DNA of 64,000 bases from Flavobacterium sp. W4I14 (GTDB lineage Bacteria; Bacteroidota; Bacteroidia; Sphingobacteriales; Sphingobacteriaceae), in the NCBI GenBank assembly GCA_030817875.1, contig JAUSZU010000001.1:3286001-3350000 (forward strand), written 5' to 3'. Below are positions 35,623 to 46,015 of this stretch, in pieces (positions within the stretch are counted from its first letter, which is position 1; the number at the start of each line of letters is the position of its first letter). The position numbers and the translations under genes are program-made. The notes under the pieces were generated by a model. The model saw only the letters and a list, made by a program, of their open reading frames with translations, made no database searches and was not told where the DNA came from.

Positions 35623-35707
35623 GTCAGATGTTACCATCTGACTTATGACATTAAATTCATCCAAACCAGAAAATTCAAAATGGTGTAAGATGGTAACGCT
35701 TACACCA
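35623..35707. repeat. Two hairpins GTCAGATG/CATCTGAC and TGGTGTAAG/CTTACACCA
   Basis: GTCAGATG-TTAC-CATCTGAC (35623-35642) is an 8-bp hairpin. TGGTGTAAG (35681-35689) and CTTACACCA (35699-35707) form a second. ATGGTAAC sits in the loop of the second and GTTACCAT in the first, so the two loops are complementary and could pair. AGTCAGATAGAAATATCTGA near 46682 is similar. Confidence 0.6.
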
Positions 35708-35716
35708 CGATCCAAC

Positions 35717-35751
35717 AAAAAACCCTCTCAAGATTTAACTTGAAGAGGGTT
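35717..35751 (-). terminator. Terminator after gyrB
   Basis: On the minus strand AACCCTCTTCAAG and CTTGAGAGGGTT pair and are followed by T6. It lies 42 bp after the gyrB stop. Confidence 0.85.
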
Positions 35752-35792
35752 CATTTATTTCGCTTTCAGCTTTCTTTGAGCTTTTCGCTCAA

Positions 35793-37754
<1,962 letters not shown>

Positions 37755-37776
37755 TTAATTAAAAACAATAAGTATC

Positions 37777-37784
37777 AAAAATAC
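37777..37784 (-). promoter_or_regulatory. Putative -7 element of the gyrB promoter
   Basis: The minus strand reads TATTTTTG, an exact match to TAnnTTTG, 25 bp before the ATG. No clear TTTG is seen at the usual distance. Confidence 0.35.
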
Positions 37785-38521
37785 GGAAATTTTGGCATTT
37801 AAACTAATATGTGGATAAATTTTGAGCTGTTAAGAGATTACAGTTAAAGCGATTAAAACAGGTTTAAATCAGGTTTTGGAAAGCAAAACCAGCATTCCAA
37901 TCCATGTCTCTTCCCGCTTTCCATTATAAGTCCCGCAGAAGAAGCGGGAGCTTTCCATTTCAATCGGGTTTAGGTGGCCACAACCTGCAAATATTATAGG
38001 ATTATCGCACCAGCCCCACCAAACGTTCCGACGGAACGAAAACGCCAATTATTCAATTGGCTACCCACGAAACGTCCCTAAGGGGACGGCTAAGGATTAA
38101 GATTTCTAATCCGCCAACCCGTTCCAGAGGAAACCCTCATACCTCATTTTTAAGTCTCCCATGAACATTAAAAGTGAACATTTCTAATCCGCCAACCCGT
38201 TCCAGAGGAACGCCTCATGGGTAGAAAAAAATGAAATGTTTTTTCGTTCCGTAGGAACGTTTCGTGTTATGAAATTTGCTATTGCCACCCTGCAACCCCA
38301 AATAGCCATAACTGGCCGTGCCACCTAAACCCGATGGCAGCGGGCATGAAATAAAGCGGACAGCGGGACGAACAACGATTTGAAATACTGACCTTGCTTT
38401 TCAAATCACTACCTATCATATTGCGCGGTTAGTGGTAGGCGCTTAGCGTTTAGTAAAAAAAGCGCTTTACGCACTACGCCAAACGCAAAAGCGCTCTTGT
38501 ATCGCAATAGGCTTTCTTTAA
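37785..38521. repeat. Repeat island between gyrB and ompH
   Basis: No gene is seen in ~740 bp. Contents in order: a minus-strand CCACCTAAACCCGATTG copy (~37900-37985); hairpins around CGTTCCGACGGAACG and ACGTCCCTAAGGGGACG; two direct copies of a 39-bp unit starting ATTTCTAATCCGCCAACCCG at 38102 and 38180; CGTTCCGTAGGAACG at ~38255; a plus-strand CCTAAACCCGATGGCAGCGG copy at 38325; and GCGCTTAGCGTTTAG-type inverted pieces at 38430-38500. Confidence 0.65.
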
Positions 38522-38553
38522 ATTGGATATAAAAACTAATTTATATAAGTTTG
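38522..38553 (+). promoter_or_regulatory. Bacteroidota-type promoter of ompH
   Basis: ATTG at 38522-38525 and TAAGTTTG at 38546-38553 are 20 bp apart. The -7 box matches exactly and -33 has one mismatch. The ATG is at 38574. Confidence 0.5.
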
Positions 38554-38573
38554 CTAAAATTTATTAAACAAGA

Positions 38574-39173
38574 ATGGAAAGAAGAACCTTTAAAACCTTT
38601 GGTTTACTTGCAACAGCAACTTTGATAACTGCTTTCTCTGCATGCCAGAACAAAGACACTAAAACTACTGAAACTAAAAAAACAGAGGGTACTACTGCAG
38701 CGGTTTCTCAAGCTGAGAAAATTGTATATGTAAACTCCGACTCGTTACTTACAAAATATGAATACTTCAAAGACCTAAAAGTGAAATTTGAAGGTAAGAC
38801 CAAAAATGCTCAGGCAGACATGCAGGCTAAAGGTCAGGCTTTTCAAAGAGAAGTTGCACAATACCAACAATCGGCACAAACTTTATCGGCTGATCAACGT
38901 AAAAGCACTGAAGAGCGTTTAGCACGTAAACAACAAGAACTACAAACTTACCAACAAAATGCTGGTGGTGCTTTACAAAACGAGCAAGCTGCTGAGAATG
39001 AAAAACTTTATGATAAAGTTGCTGATTACTTAAAAGGTTACGCAAAGGAAAAAGGTTATAAAATGGTTTTAACTTACTCAAAAGGTAACAGCGCTATTTT
39101 ATTTGCCGATGAAAGTTTAGATGTTACTTCAGAAGTAATTAAAGGCTTAAACGCAGAATACAGCAAAAAATAA
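38574..39173 (+). CDS. OmpH/Skp-family lipoprotein
   Basis: A 199-residue protein with a lipoprotein signal (TAFSAC, lipidated Cys ~24) and a low-complexity Lys/Thr linker. The mature domain begins KIVYVNSDSLLTKYEYFKDL and is followed by a long coiled coil rich in Gln and Ala (residues ~70-150), then the final strand region AILFADESLDVTSEVIKGLNAEY. Skp-type proteins chaperone outer-membrane proteins; the lipid anchor is a Bacteroidota feature. Confidence 0.9.
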   Translation: MERRTFKTFGLLATATLITAFSACQNKDTKTTETKKTEGTTAAVSQAEKIVYVNSDSLLTKYEYFKDLKVKFEGKTKNAQADMQAKGQAFQREVAQYQQSAQTLSADQRKSTEERLARKQQELQTYQQNAGGALQNEQAAENEKLYDKVADYLKGYAKEKGYKMVLTYSKGNSAILFADESLDVTSEVIKGLNAEYSKK

Positions 39174-39193
39174 GCTAATTCCGATTAAAATAT

Positions 39194-39225
39194 AAATGCC
39201 CCGTATAAATCGGGGCATTTTTTTT
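39194..39225 (+). terminator. Terminator after ompH
   Basis: AAATGCCCCG and CGGGGCATTT pair around a TATAAAT loop and run into a T8 tract. Confidence 0.92.
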
Positions 39226-39254
39226 GTGCTGTTTTTTATAAAGATCAAATTAAT

Positions 39255-39731
39255 ATGAACAATCAACATCAGGAATATATGCGGATGGCAATTGAGTTAT
39301 CTGTGCAAAATGTAAGCGAAAGCATTGGTGGGCCTTTTGGAGCTGTAGTGGTAAAAGATGGGAAGTTGATTGCCAAATCGGCAAATAAGGTAACCTCTAC
39401 CAACGATCCAACTGCGCATGCAGAGGTTTCGGCCATCAGGCTGGCCTGTACCGAATTAAATACTTTCGATTTAAGTGGCTGTGTAATTTACACCAGCTGT
39501 GAACCTTGTCCTATGTGTTTAGGCGCCATTTATTGGGCAAGAATTGATACGATTTATTATGCAAATACCAAGGCTGATGCCGAACACATTGGTTTTAGTG
39601 ATAAATTTATTTACGAAGAGCTAGATAAGCCAATGGAAAACAGAAGCCTGCCGGTTATCCAACTGATGCGCGACGAAGCCCTGGCAGCTTTTAAGCTATG
39701 GGAAACCTCACCAATGAGGATAGAATATTAA
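39255..39731 (+). CDS. guaD: Guanine deaminase-type nucleoside/nucleobase deaminase
   Basis: A 158-residue zinc-dependent deaminase of the CDA fold. The zinc and proton-shuttle residues lie in HAEVSAIR (His, Glu) and CEPCPMCLGAIYWARID (two Cys). YTSCEPCPMCLGAIYWAR is close to the B. subtilis guanine deaminase, which turns guanine into xanthine; a role as tRNA adenosine deaminase is less likely because TadA homologues have different residues after the PCxxC. The C-terminal DEALAAFKLWE helix is also guanine-deaminase-like. Confidence 0.85.
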   Translation: MNNQHQEYMRMAIELSVQNVSESIGGPFGAVVVKDGKLIAKSANKVTSTNDPTAHAEVSAIRLACTELNTFDLSGCVIYTSCEPCPMCLGAIYWARIDTIYYANTKADAEHIGFSDKFIYEELDKPMENRSLPVIQLMRDEALAAFKLWETSPMRIEY

Positions 39732-39732
39732 A

Positions 39733-39765
39733 CAGAAAAGGTGCCGAAAATCAGCACCTTTTCTG
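39733..39765. terminator. Bidirectional terminator between guaD and the TlpA gene
   Basis: AGAAAAGGTGC and GCACCTTTTCT form a perfect 11-bp stem around an 8-nt loop, with a T-tract in both directions, as expected between convergent genes. Confidence 0.85.
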
Positions 39766-39780
39766 CTTGGAAATTATTGT

Positions 39781-41706
39781 TTATTTGCTCGATTCTTTTC
39801 CTGCCAGCAAACCGATCATCGAATCTATTTCTTTCACTACACCATCGTCAGAGCCAGAAAAACCTACAGCTTTAAACCTGATATTACCATCCCCGTCAAT
39901 CACAAATTTGGTTGGGATTCCGTCAACTTTGTAGGCGCTTACCACATCAAATTTAGAAGGGTCTTTTACGTTTTTGGTATCGTATAACACATTAAAATTA
40001 TATTTCTTTGCAGTAATAAAATCAGTTACCAATTTTTCTCTGTTCTCTTCTGTTTGCCAGGTATTTACAAACAGGAACACTACGTTCGGATTGCTTGCGT
40101 ATTTGTTTAGGGCTTTTTGCATGCCTGGGAAAGAAGACACGCAAGGTCCGCACCAGGTTGCCCAATAATCTAAAATTACGATCTTTCCTTTCAAACTGGC
40201 TAGACTTACAGTTTCACCTTTAAGATTGGTTAATGAAAACGCTGGGGCCGGAATATTAATCATTTTTTTTGTCCATTCTGCCCGCTCTTTTTCTAATGAT
40301 GCTTTTTCTAAATTAGCCAGGTAAGTTTCATAAGTCCCATCTTTTTTTAGTTTAGTATAAAGCATTTTAAATTCGTTCTTTAACGAATCATTGCCTTTAC
40401 CCTCCTTAATTAATTTTTCCGCTTCAGTATAAGCTTTATCATCTTGACCATCTTTAATTAAATAAGTTACATAACGTGAAGATACATCGGGCGGAACCGT
40501 TGCATATAAAGGAATGGCCTTCTCTTGCATAGCCAAAGCTTCTTTAAATTTTCCCTGATGATATAGTAACAGTCCATAAGTGTCAGCATACATACCATAA
40601 GCGCCGTCTAAATATTTGAGGTATTCTTCTTTAGTGTTGTAATATTTTGGCATCTCATCATTTCTTGATGCTTCTATCAGTTCGAGCGATTGTTTCGAAA
40701 GCTGGGCAGCAAGCTCGATATTCTCTTTTTTCTCAGCAGAAGGCCAGGCAAAACTATTGTTATACAAACTTGCCCTGCTCATTTTATCAGTAACCTTTTT
40801 GGCGTATTCCTGAAATTTCCCAAGATCCTTAGCTTTTACAGCGCTGTTGGCCAACATACTATAAATTGAGTTCAATCTACTTTCATCTACTTTTTTAGCT
40901 GGATCAAGTTTAAAGGCGGCGATCATTTCGTCGGCCTTTTGGGTTTGTGCAGCAAAATCTTTTGCACCATAAAGTGAATTCATACCATCATTCCAGGCGT
41001 AATTTCCTGTAGGGTATTTTTTAATTATGATGGCTTTAACAGAATCTGCCTGAGTTTTTTTCTTTAATAATGAGTAAAGGCTTAAAGCCGTACCTAAATC
41101 TTCTTCTTTTGGTTCTTTTAGTTTCGTTAATGCAGAAATATTCTCGTTGATTAGTTTCGTTCCTTTGTCTTTATCTGCTTTATACTCGAGCGACAGATAC
41201 TGGTTTAGATTTTTCTTTCTCAGCCCGGGTTTCAAAGCAAAAGCTTGTTTATACAGTGAAACGGCCTTTTCAGGATCAATAGTAAGGCCCAAATAGTAAT
41301 TTCCTGCTAATCCATACAAGAAAGCTTCATTAAGATAAGCTTCAGCTGGCACTTTTCCTGCTTTAGTGAATTCTAAAACATAACCGGCAGGCGCTTCATC
41401 TTTTTTATCGCCTACCGAAAAAGCAAGTCCTACCAGGGTAACACTATCCGGAGTAGAAATTTCTCCTTTATAAACCGCTCCGTCTTTAGTGAGTTCAATT
41501 TTAGTGCTTTTGGGATTCGATTTCGAAAAAAAAGTATAACTGGTACATTTTACATCAGCCAAATTTTCGAGATTGGTCCCCTTGGGGTCGTAAGTAAATT
41601 TAACTGTACTTCCTGCTGCAGGCGTATTAGCAGAAAATTTCACGCCCTGTGCATTTGCTACTCCAGCAGCAAATACGAGTAAGCATAATAATTTTAAGGT
41701 TTTCAT
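39781..41706 (-). CDS. TlpA-family thioredoxin-like protein with long N-terminal region
   Basis: A 641-residue exported protein (signal peptide ending ANAQ). The N-terminal ~120 residues are beta-rich (AAGSTVKFTYDPKGT) as in a Bacteroidota-specific domain. The middle (~140-480) is helical and has TPR-like helix pairs. The C-terminal thioredoxin fold has the redox motif DYWATWCGPCVSSFP and the cis-Pro in VDGIPTKFVIDG. It probably reduces disulphides in the periplasm. Its promoter is at 41737. Confidence 0.92.
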   Translation of the reverse strand: MKTLKLLCLLVFAAGVANAQGVKFSANTPAAGSTVKFTYDPKGTNLENLADVKCTSYTFFSKSNPKSTKIELTKDGAVYKGEISTPDSVTLVGLAFSVGDKKDEAPAGYVLEFTKAGKVPAEAYLNEAFLYGLAGNYYLGLTIDPEKAVSLYKQAFALKPGLRKKNLNQYLSLEYKADKDKGTKLINENISALTKLKEPKEEDLGTALSLYSLLKKKTQADSVKAIIIKKYPTGNYAWNDGMNSLYGAKDFAAQTQKADEMIAAFKLDPAKKVDESRLNSIYSMLANSAVKAKDLGKFQEYAKKVTDKMSRASLYNNSFAWPSAEKKENIELAAQLSKQSLELIEASRNDEMPKYYNTKEEYLKYLDGAYGMYADTYGLLLYHQGKFKEALAMQEKAIPLYATVPPDVSSRYVTYLIKDGQDDKAYTEAEKLIKEGKGNDSLKNEFKMLYTKLKKDGTYETYLANLEKASLEKERAEWTKKMINIPAPAFSLTNLKGETVSLASLKGKIVILDYWATWCGPCVSSFPGMQKALNKYASNPNVVFLFVNTWQTEENREKLVTDFITAKKYNFNVLYDTKNVKDPSKFDVVSAYKVDGIPTKFVIDGDGNIRFKAVGFSGSDDGVVKEIDSMIGLLAGKESSK

Positions 41707-41736
41707 AATGAAAGGATTAAGTTTTTATCAGGCAAC

Positions 41737-41767
41737 TAAATATATAGTTTATTCTTTATTCTTCAAA
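41737..41767 (-). promoter_or_regulatory. Bacteroidota-type promoter of the TlpA gene
   Basis: On the minus strand TTTG (41767-41764) and TATATTTA (41744-41737) are 19 bp apart, with one mismatch in the -7 box. Confidence 0.55.
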
Positions 41768-41814
41768 GTTATTTTATATTAAATTTTAAGGAATAATTAT
41801 TGTAGTAATTAAGC

Positions 41815-42588
41815 ATGACCTACGAACAAAAAATAACGGGCGAATTAGATTTCTGGAAGTTTAAAACCTTGCAGAAACCTTCTCTTTTTAATAAGGTAAC
41901 CGATAAAGTTCAGAAAAAGATTAATAGTTATATTCCTGATAAGGTTCATAACGCGATCACATCCGCCATTAAACAGATGGTTAAAGCCGTGCTTTTTGGT
42001 TCAACATTTACCACATCGAAAGCGATTACCGATTTAACCCTGATGCACCGCGAGGCATTAATTAAGCAAAAGATAGAAAACTATAAAAAAACAGGTGCTG
42101 CAGAAGGTGGAATTACAGGTGCAGGAGGTTTTTTAATGAGCCTGGCAGATTTTCCACTATTGCTGGGCATCAAGATGAAGATGCTTTTTGATATTGCCGC
42201 GGTTTACGGCTACGATGTTAAAGATTACCGAGAACGTTTATACATTTTACACATCTTCCAGCTGGCCTTTTCAAGCAAAGAAGAAAGCCAGAATATATTT
42301 ATGAAAATGCAGGATTGGGATGATAAAGCCCATGAATTGCCAACCAACATTGATGAATTTGACTGGCTTACCTTCCAACAGCAGTACCGCGATTACATTG
42401 ATTTAGCCAAACTTGCGCAGATGCTTCCATTTGTGGGGGCAGCAGTTGGTGCAGTTGCCAATTATAAACTGATCGAAAAACTGGGCAAAACAGCTATGAT
42501 GAGTTACAGAATGCGGTATTTCAACTTGCAGTATGCAGTAATCAGTTCGCAGGAAACCGAAAATCGTAAATTGCAAACTGAGAGCTAA
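41815..42588 (+). CDS. EcsC family protein
   Basis: A 257-residue protein of the EcsC family. The conserved part begins KVQKKINSYIPDKVHNAITSAIKQM and includes the glycine-rich hydrophobic stretch GAAEGGITGAGGFLMSLADFPLLLGIKMKMLFDIAAVYGYD. A second hydrophobic segment LPFVGAAVGAVANYKLIEKLG is near the C-terminus. Function is unknown. Its stop is immediately next to the stop of the S4 gene on the other strand, with no terminator. Confidence 0.88.
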   Translation: MTYEQKITGELDFWKFKTLQKPSLFNKVTDKVQKKINSYIPDKVHNAITSAIKQMVKAVLFGSTFTTSKAITDLTLMHREALIKQKIENYKKTGAAEGGITGAGGFLMSLADFPLLLGIKMKMLFDIAAVYGYDVKDYRERLYILHIFQLAFSSKEESQNIFMKMQDWDDKAHELPTNIDEFDWLTFQQQYRDYIDLAKLAQMLPFVGAAVGAVANYKLIEKLGKTAMMSYRMRYFNLQYAVISSQETENRKLQTES

Positions 42589-42990
42589 CTAATCTTCTTC
42601 TTCGAACATCCCGCCAATCAAATCGTCAGTTTCACGTCGGTCCTTTTTAGTTGGCCGCCCTGTTCCTCTATCGCGTTTTAAGTTTGGTGCATGAAACATC
42701 GATTTAAAAGCATGCGTTTCTTCAACGGGTGTTAAATCCTTGTACTTTGTTAAGGCTGTTGGCGAATCTGTTCTGTTGTACGACAGCTCTACTACCTCAA
42801 TAATTTTCTTTTCGATTTCTTTTGATACCTGATAAACTTCACCCACTTTCACAATAGCAGAAGGCTTAATATTCTGCCCTTTTAGTTTTACTCTCCCCGC
42901 TTTACAGGCGTCGGTAGCCAGGCTCCGTGTTTTAAATAACCTGATCGCCCACAAATATTTATCTATCCTAAGTTTTTCTGTCTCTGTCAT
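42589..42990 (-). CDS. S4 domain RNA-binding protein (Hsp15-like)
   Basis: A 133-residue protein. The S4 domain covers residues ~5-55 (LRIDKYLWAIRLFKTRSLATDACKAGRVKLKGQNIKPS), the Hsp15 pattern, followed by VGEVYQV. The C-terminal ~60 residues are basic and then acidic (KKDRRETDDLIGGMFEEED). Hsp15 binds free 50S subunits that carry nascent chains and helps recycle stalled ribosomes. The second Met is chosen as the start since it gives the usual distance to the S4 domain. Confidence 0.88.
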   Translation of the reverse strand: MTETEKLRIDKYLWAIRLFKTRSLATDACKAGRVKLKGQNIKPSAIVKVGEVYQVSKEIEKKIIEVVELSYNRTDSPTALTKYKDLTPVEETHAFKSMFHAPNLKRDRGTGRPTKKDRRETDDLIGGMFEEED

Positions 42991-42999
42991 AAAATTCAA

Positions 43000-43210
43000 A
43001 AATACATAATTAGGTTAATTCCTATGTTGATTAATTGTAGAAACTGGTCAATCGGTTAGCTGTAGATGCGCTTAACCGCAATTAACCTAATTCATAAGAA
43101 TTTAACAATTAAGCACCCCGTAGACCCAGTTAACCAATTCAAACGATTAACCAGTTAACCCATCAAAAAACAATTTAAACAATTAACCATTTAATAAGCA
43201 AAAATTGATT
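43000..43210. repeat. TTAACC-type repeat array upstream of dapD
   Basis: The spacer contains many related blocks: AGGTTAATTCC, CGCAATTAACC, CCAGTTAACCAATTC, GATTAACCAGTTAACCC and CAATTTAAACAATTAACC. The sequence is low in complexity and partly palindromic (GGTTAA/TTAACC). The dapD promoter must be inside or just after it. Confidence 0.65.
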
Positions 43211-43236
43211 TATTTTGCGTAAAATTTAAAAACATC

Positions 43237-44055
43237 ATGTATTCAGATTTAAAGAAATTAATTGAAGCCGCTTGGGAGGATAGAACCCTTTTAAAATACA
43301 GTAACTATTGCGAAGCCATTGAAGCCGTTATTATGGGCCTTGATAAGGGTGAAATACGCGTTGCTGAGCCAGTTTTAAACTCTTGGGGCATTAATGAATG
43401 GGTAAAGAAAGCCGTAATTTTATATTTCCCGATCCGCGAGATGAAAGAAATTAAAAGTGGTCCTTTCGTTTACCACGATAAAATGGATTTAAAAACCGAT
43501 TATAAAGCAACTGGTGTACGTGTTGTGCCTATGGCAAGTGCGCGTTATGGTGCGTTTTTAGCAAAAGGTGTAATCATGATGCCATCGTACGTAAACATTG
43601 GCGCTTATGTTGATGAGGGTACTATGGTTGATACCTGGGCTACTGTTGGTTCTTGTGCACAAATTGGTAAACGCGTTCACTTAAGTGGTGGCGTGGGTAT
43701 TGGTGGCGTTTTAGAGCCTGTACAAGCTGCTCCGGTTATTATCGAAGATGATGCATTTCTAGGCTCTAGGGCAATTGTGGTAGAAGGTGTTAAAGTAGAA
43801 AGAGAAGCTGTTTTAGGTGCTAATGTGGTATTAACTGCATCAACTAAAATTATTGATGTTACCGGCCCTACGCCAGTAGAATATAAAGGAATTGTTCCTG
43901 CACGTTCGGTAGTAATACCAGGAAGCTATACCAAAAAATTCCCTGCAGGCGAATTCCAGGTACCTTGTGCTTTAATTATTGGTAAACGTAAAGAAAGTAC
44001 AGATAAGAAAACTTCACTTAACGATGCGTTGAGAGAAAATAATGTAGCGGTTTAA
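43237..44055 (+). CDS. dapD: 2,3,4,5-tetrahydropyridine-2,6-dicarboxylate N-succinyltransferase
   Basis: A 272-residue lysine/diaminopimelate pathway enzyme that succinylates tetrahydrodipicolinate. The N-terminal ~95 residues are helical; then a left-handed beta helix of hexapeptide repeats runs from GVRVVPMASARYGAFLAKGVIMMPSYVNIGAYVDEGTMVDTW to VSGGVGIG-like turns (HLSGGVGIGGVLEPVQAAPVIIED). The conserved NIGAYVDEGTMVDTWATVGSCAQIG block holds the substrate site. The enzyme is required for meso-diaminopimelate in peptidoglycan. Confidence 0.96.
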   Translation: MYSDLKKLIEAAWEDRTLLKYSNYCEAIEAVIMGLDKGEIRVAEPVLNSWGINEWVKKAVILYFPIREMKEIKSGPFVYHDKMDLKTDYKATGVRVVPMASARYGAFLAKGVIMMPSYVNIGAYVDEGTMVDTWATVGSCAQIGKRVHLSGGVGIGGVLEPVQAAPVIIEDDAFLGSRAIVVEGVKVEREAVLGANVVLTASTKIIDVTGPTPVEYKGIVPARSVVIPGSYTKKFPAGEFQVPCALIIGKRKESTDKKTSLNDALRENNVAV

Positions 44056-44160
44056 GCTGAAAGCACAAAGGTGAAAGCTGAAAGCGAAACTCAAAAAGCC
44101 GAAAGTAACGAACTTGAGCAATCAAGCTTTAGTCTTTCGGCTTTAAGCTTTTCACTCAAA
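44056..44160. repeat. AAGCTGAAAGC repeat hairpin forming the 5' end of the glycosyltransferase gene
   Basis: Right after the dapD stop the sequence has AAGCTGAAAGC twice, then AAAAGCCGAAAGT (44095-44106) whose reverse complement occurs as CTTTCGGCTTT (44134-44144). The same unit, in reverse, occurs after gyrB at 35761-35792 (CGCTTTCAGCTTTC). The unit overlaps the first codons of the glycosyltransferase. Confidence 0.7.
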
Positions 44161-45270
44161 ATAGGATACGATGGCAAGCGTGCTGCCAATAACTTAACAG
44201 GATTAGGTAATTACAGCCGGTCTTTAATTGAGCATTTGGCACATCAGTTTCCTCAACACCATTATTTGGTGTACGCTCCAAAAGTAAAATCAGCTAAACA
44301 GATTGATGCTTTTCTCGCAAATGAAAACATCGAACTGAAACTTCCAAAAAACGGGCCTTTTTTATGGCGAAGTTTAAATATTCTTAAAGATTTAAATCAA
44401 GATGATTGCCAGATTTATCATGGGCTCAGTCATGAAATTCCATTAGCCATACAACATACACGGATTAAATCGATCGTTACCATTCATGATTTAATTTTTC
44501 TGCGCTTCCCTCAGTATTATAAATTTATCGACCGGAAACTATACGAGTGGAAAAGCAAATCTGCTTGTAAACGGGCCAATAAAATTATCGCTATCAGCGA
44601 AAAAACAAAGGAAGACATTATTGATTTATATGGGATCAGTTCTGAAAAAATTGAGGTAATTTACCAAAGCTGTGATGGCAGTTTTAAAACACCCTTTGCT
44701 AAAGAAACCTTAAGCCGCATTAAGGCAACTTATAAGCTGCCTGAAAAATACATCCTAAACGTTGGTACCATTGAAGAGCGTAAGAATCTTAAATTGGCTG
44801 TTCAGGCTTTAAAAGAGGTTAATGAGGCGTATAAACTCGTGGTAATAGGCAAACAAACGGCTTATTTTAAAACGGTAGAGAAAGAAATAGAAAAACTCGG
44901 TCTTAAAAACAGAATTCTATTCTTAAAAAATATCCCTTTTGCCGATCTGCCTGGCATCTATCAAATGGCAACTGTTTTTGTTTATCCTTCCTTTTACGAA
45001 GGTTTTGGCATTCCAATTATCGAAGCCCTCTATTCTGGAGTTCCTGTTGTTGCAGCAACTGGGTCTTGCCTGGAAGAAGCTGGCGGACCAGATAGCTTAT
45101 ACATTTCACCTGATGATGCTAACGGACTTGCAAAAGCCATTAATCAAATTCTTGAAAGACCTCAGCTCCAGAAAGAAATGAAAGAAAAAGGGCTGGAATT
45201 TGTTCAAAAATTCAACAGCCCTGTAGTTACTCAGCAATTAATGGATTGCTATTTAGATATTTTAACGTAA
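44071..45270 (+). CDS. Glycosyltransferase family 4 protein
   Basis: A 399-residue GT-B fold enzyme of the GT4 type, transferring a sugar from a nucleotide donor. The acceptor half starts IGYDGKRAANNLTGLGNYSRSL (the donor-loop glycine motif) and the donor half has VGTIEERKNLKLAVQALKEV and SFYEGFGIPIIEALYSGVPVVAATGSCLEEAGG, with the E-x7-E pair. The start is uncertain: residues 1-28 are encoded by a repeat, and the codon where homologues would start is CTC (44155). The GTG at 44071 is the first possible start after dapD. Confidence 0.85.
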   Translation: MKAESETQKAESNELEQSSFSLSALSFSLKIGYDGKRAANNLTGLGNYSRSLIEHLAHQFPQHHYLVYAPKVKSAKQIDAFLANENIELKLPKNGPFLWRSLNILKDLNQDDCQIYHGLSHEIPLAIQHTRIKSIVTIHDLIFLRFPQYYKFIDRKLYEWKSKSACKRANKIIAISEKTKEDIIDLYGISSEKIEVIYQSCDGSFKTPFAKETLSRIKATYKLPEKYILNVGTIEERKNLKLAVQALKEVNEAYKLVVIGKQTAYFKTVEKEIEKLGLKNRILFLKNIPFADLPGIYQMATVFVYPSFYEGFGIPIIEALYSGVPVVAATGSCLEEAGGPDSLYISPDDANGLAKAINQILERPQLQKEMKEKGLEFVQKFNSPVVTQQLMDCYLDILT

Positions 45271-45280
45271 CGGCTACAAA

Positions 45281-45838
45281 TTATTTAGCAGCAGTAACAG
45301 TTGGTGGATATTGCGCCAATATTTCTTTTACGCCAGTATATAAACGTTGTTCTCTTTTATTAAAACTATCTAAGTTAAAACCAGATCCCTGTCCGTGCCA
45401 GAATAAAATCTTTTTAGCAGGATCCAAGAAATCGATAATGATTGTACCTTCAATATATTGGTTTACGTAGGTTCCGCCACCGCCCCAGAAAGGGTTTCCC
45501 CAGCCGCCACGCCAGCCCCATCCCCAGCCACCATAATAACCTGGGCCATAAACATCGGTTTTTTCCCGGGCAACCACTACCAGATTTACCAATAAATCAG
45601 GTCGGTCTGATTTCGTAAATCCTTTGGCATTCATTTCAGATTCAACCGCGGCTATTAATCTGCGTTTATCCAGATTGTTAAGCTTAACCCTTGCTATACC
45701 TTTATCGTAAAAATTGTAAGTTTTGTAACCGCTTAAATCAACATTTTTATCATAATCTGATGCGGTGCGGAGTGTTGTACATCCTGCTAATGCCAATACT
45801 ACTGTAAAAAGCATTAATAATTTTTGTGCTGTTCTCAT
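45281..45838 (-). CDS. DUF4136 lipoprotein
   Basis: A 185-residue lipoprotein (signal peptide with LALAGC, lipidated Cys ~19). Domain pattern: SDYDKNVDLSGYKTYNFYDKGIARVKLNNLDKRRLIAAVESEMNAKGFTKSDRPDLLVNLVV, then a Gly/Trp-rich loop (GPGYYGGWGWGWRGG) and GTIIIDFLDPAKKILFWHGQGSGF. This is the DUF4136 fold, of unknown function, usually at the outer membrane. A paralogue lies 177 bp upstream on the same strand. Confidence 0.9.
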   Translation of the reverse strand: MRTAQKLLMLFTVVLALAGCTTLRTASDYDKNVDLSGYKTYNFYDKGIARVKLNNLDKRRLIAAVESEMNAKGFTKSDRPDLLVNLVVVAREKTDVYGPGYYGGWGWGWRGGWGNPFWGGGGTYVNQYIEGTIIIDFLDPAKKILFWHGQGSGFNLDSFNKREQRLYTGVKEILAQYPPTVTAAK

Positions 45839-46015
45839 TTTGTGCGCTGTTGTATAAATAACCTGACATAAATATAACGATTTTGTGAACCAAATGGCAA
45901 ATCATTTAACATTTTTTACAATCAGATTGTTATCTGTAAAACGATTTCTGTTTGATTATGTTTTGACGTTATATCACTCAGACTAAATATTTTACAATTG
46001 GATTAAATCGCTAAA

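Noticed and set aside
35623..35707. CRISPR-like repeats
   Set aside because: There are only two different hairpins, with no regular spacer length and no cas genes in the window.
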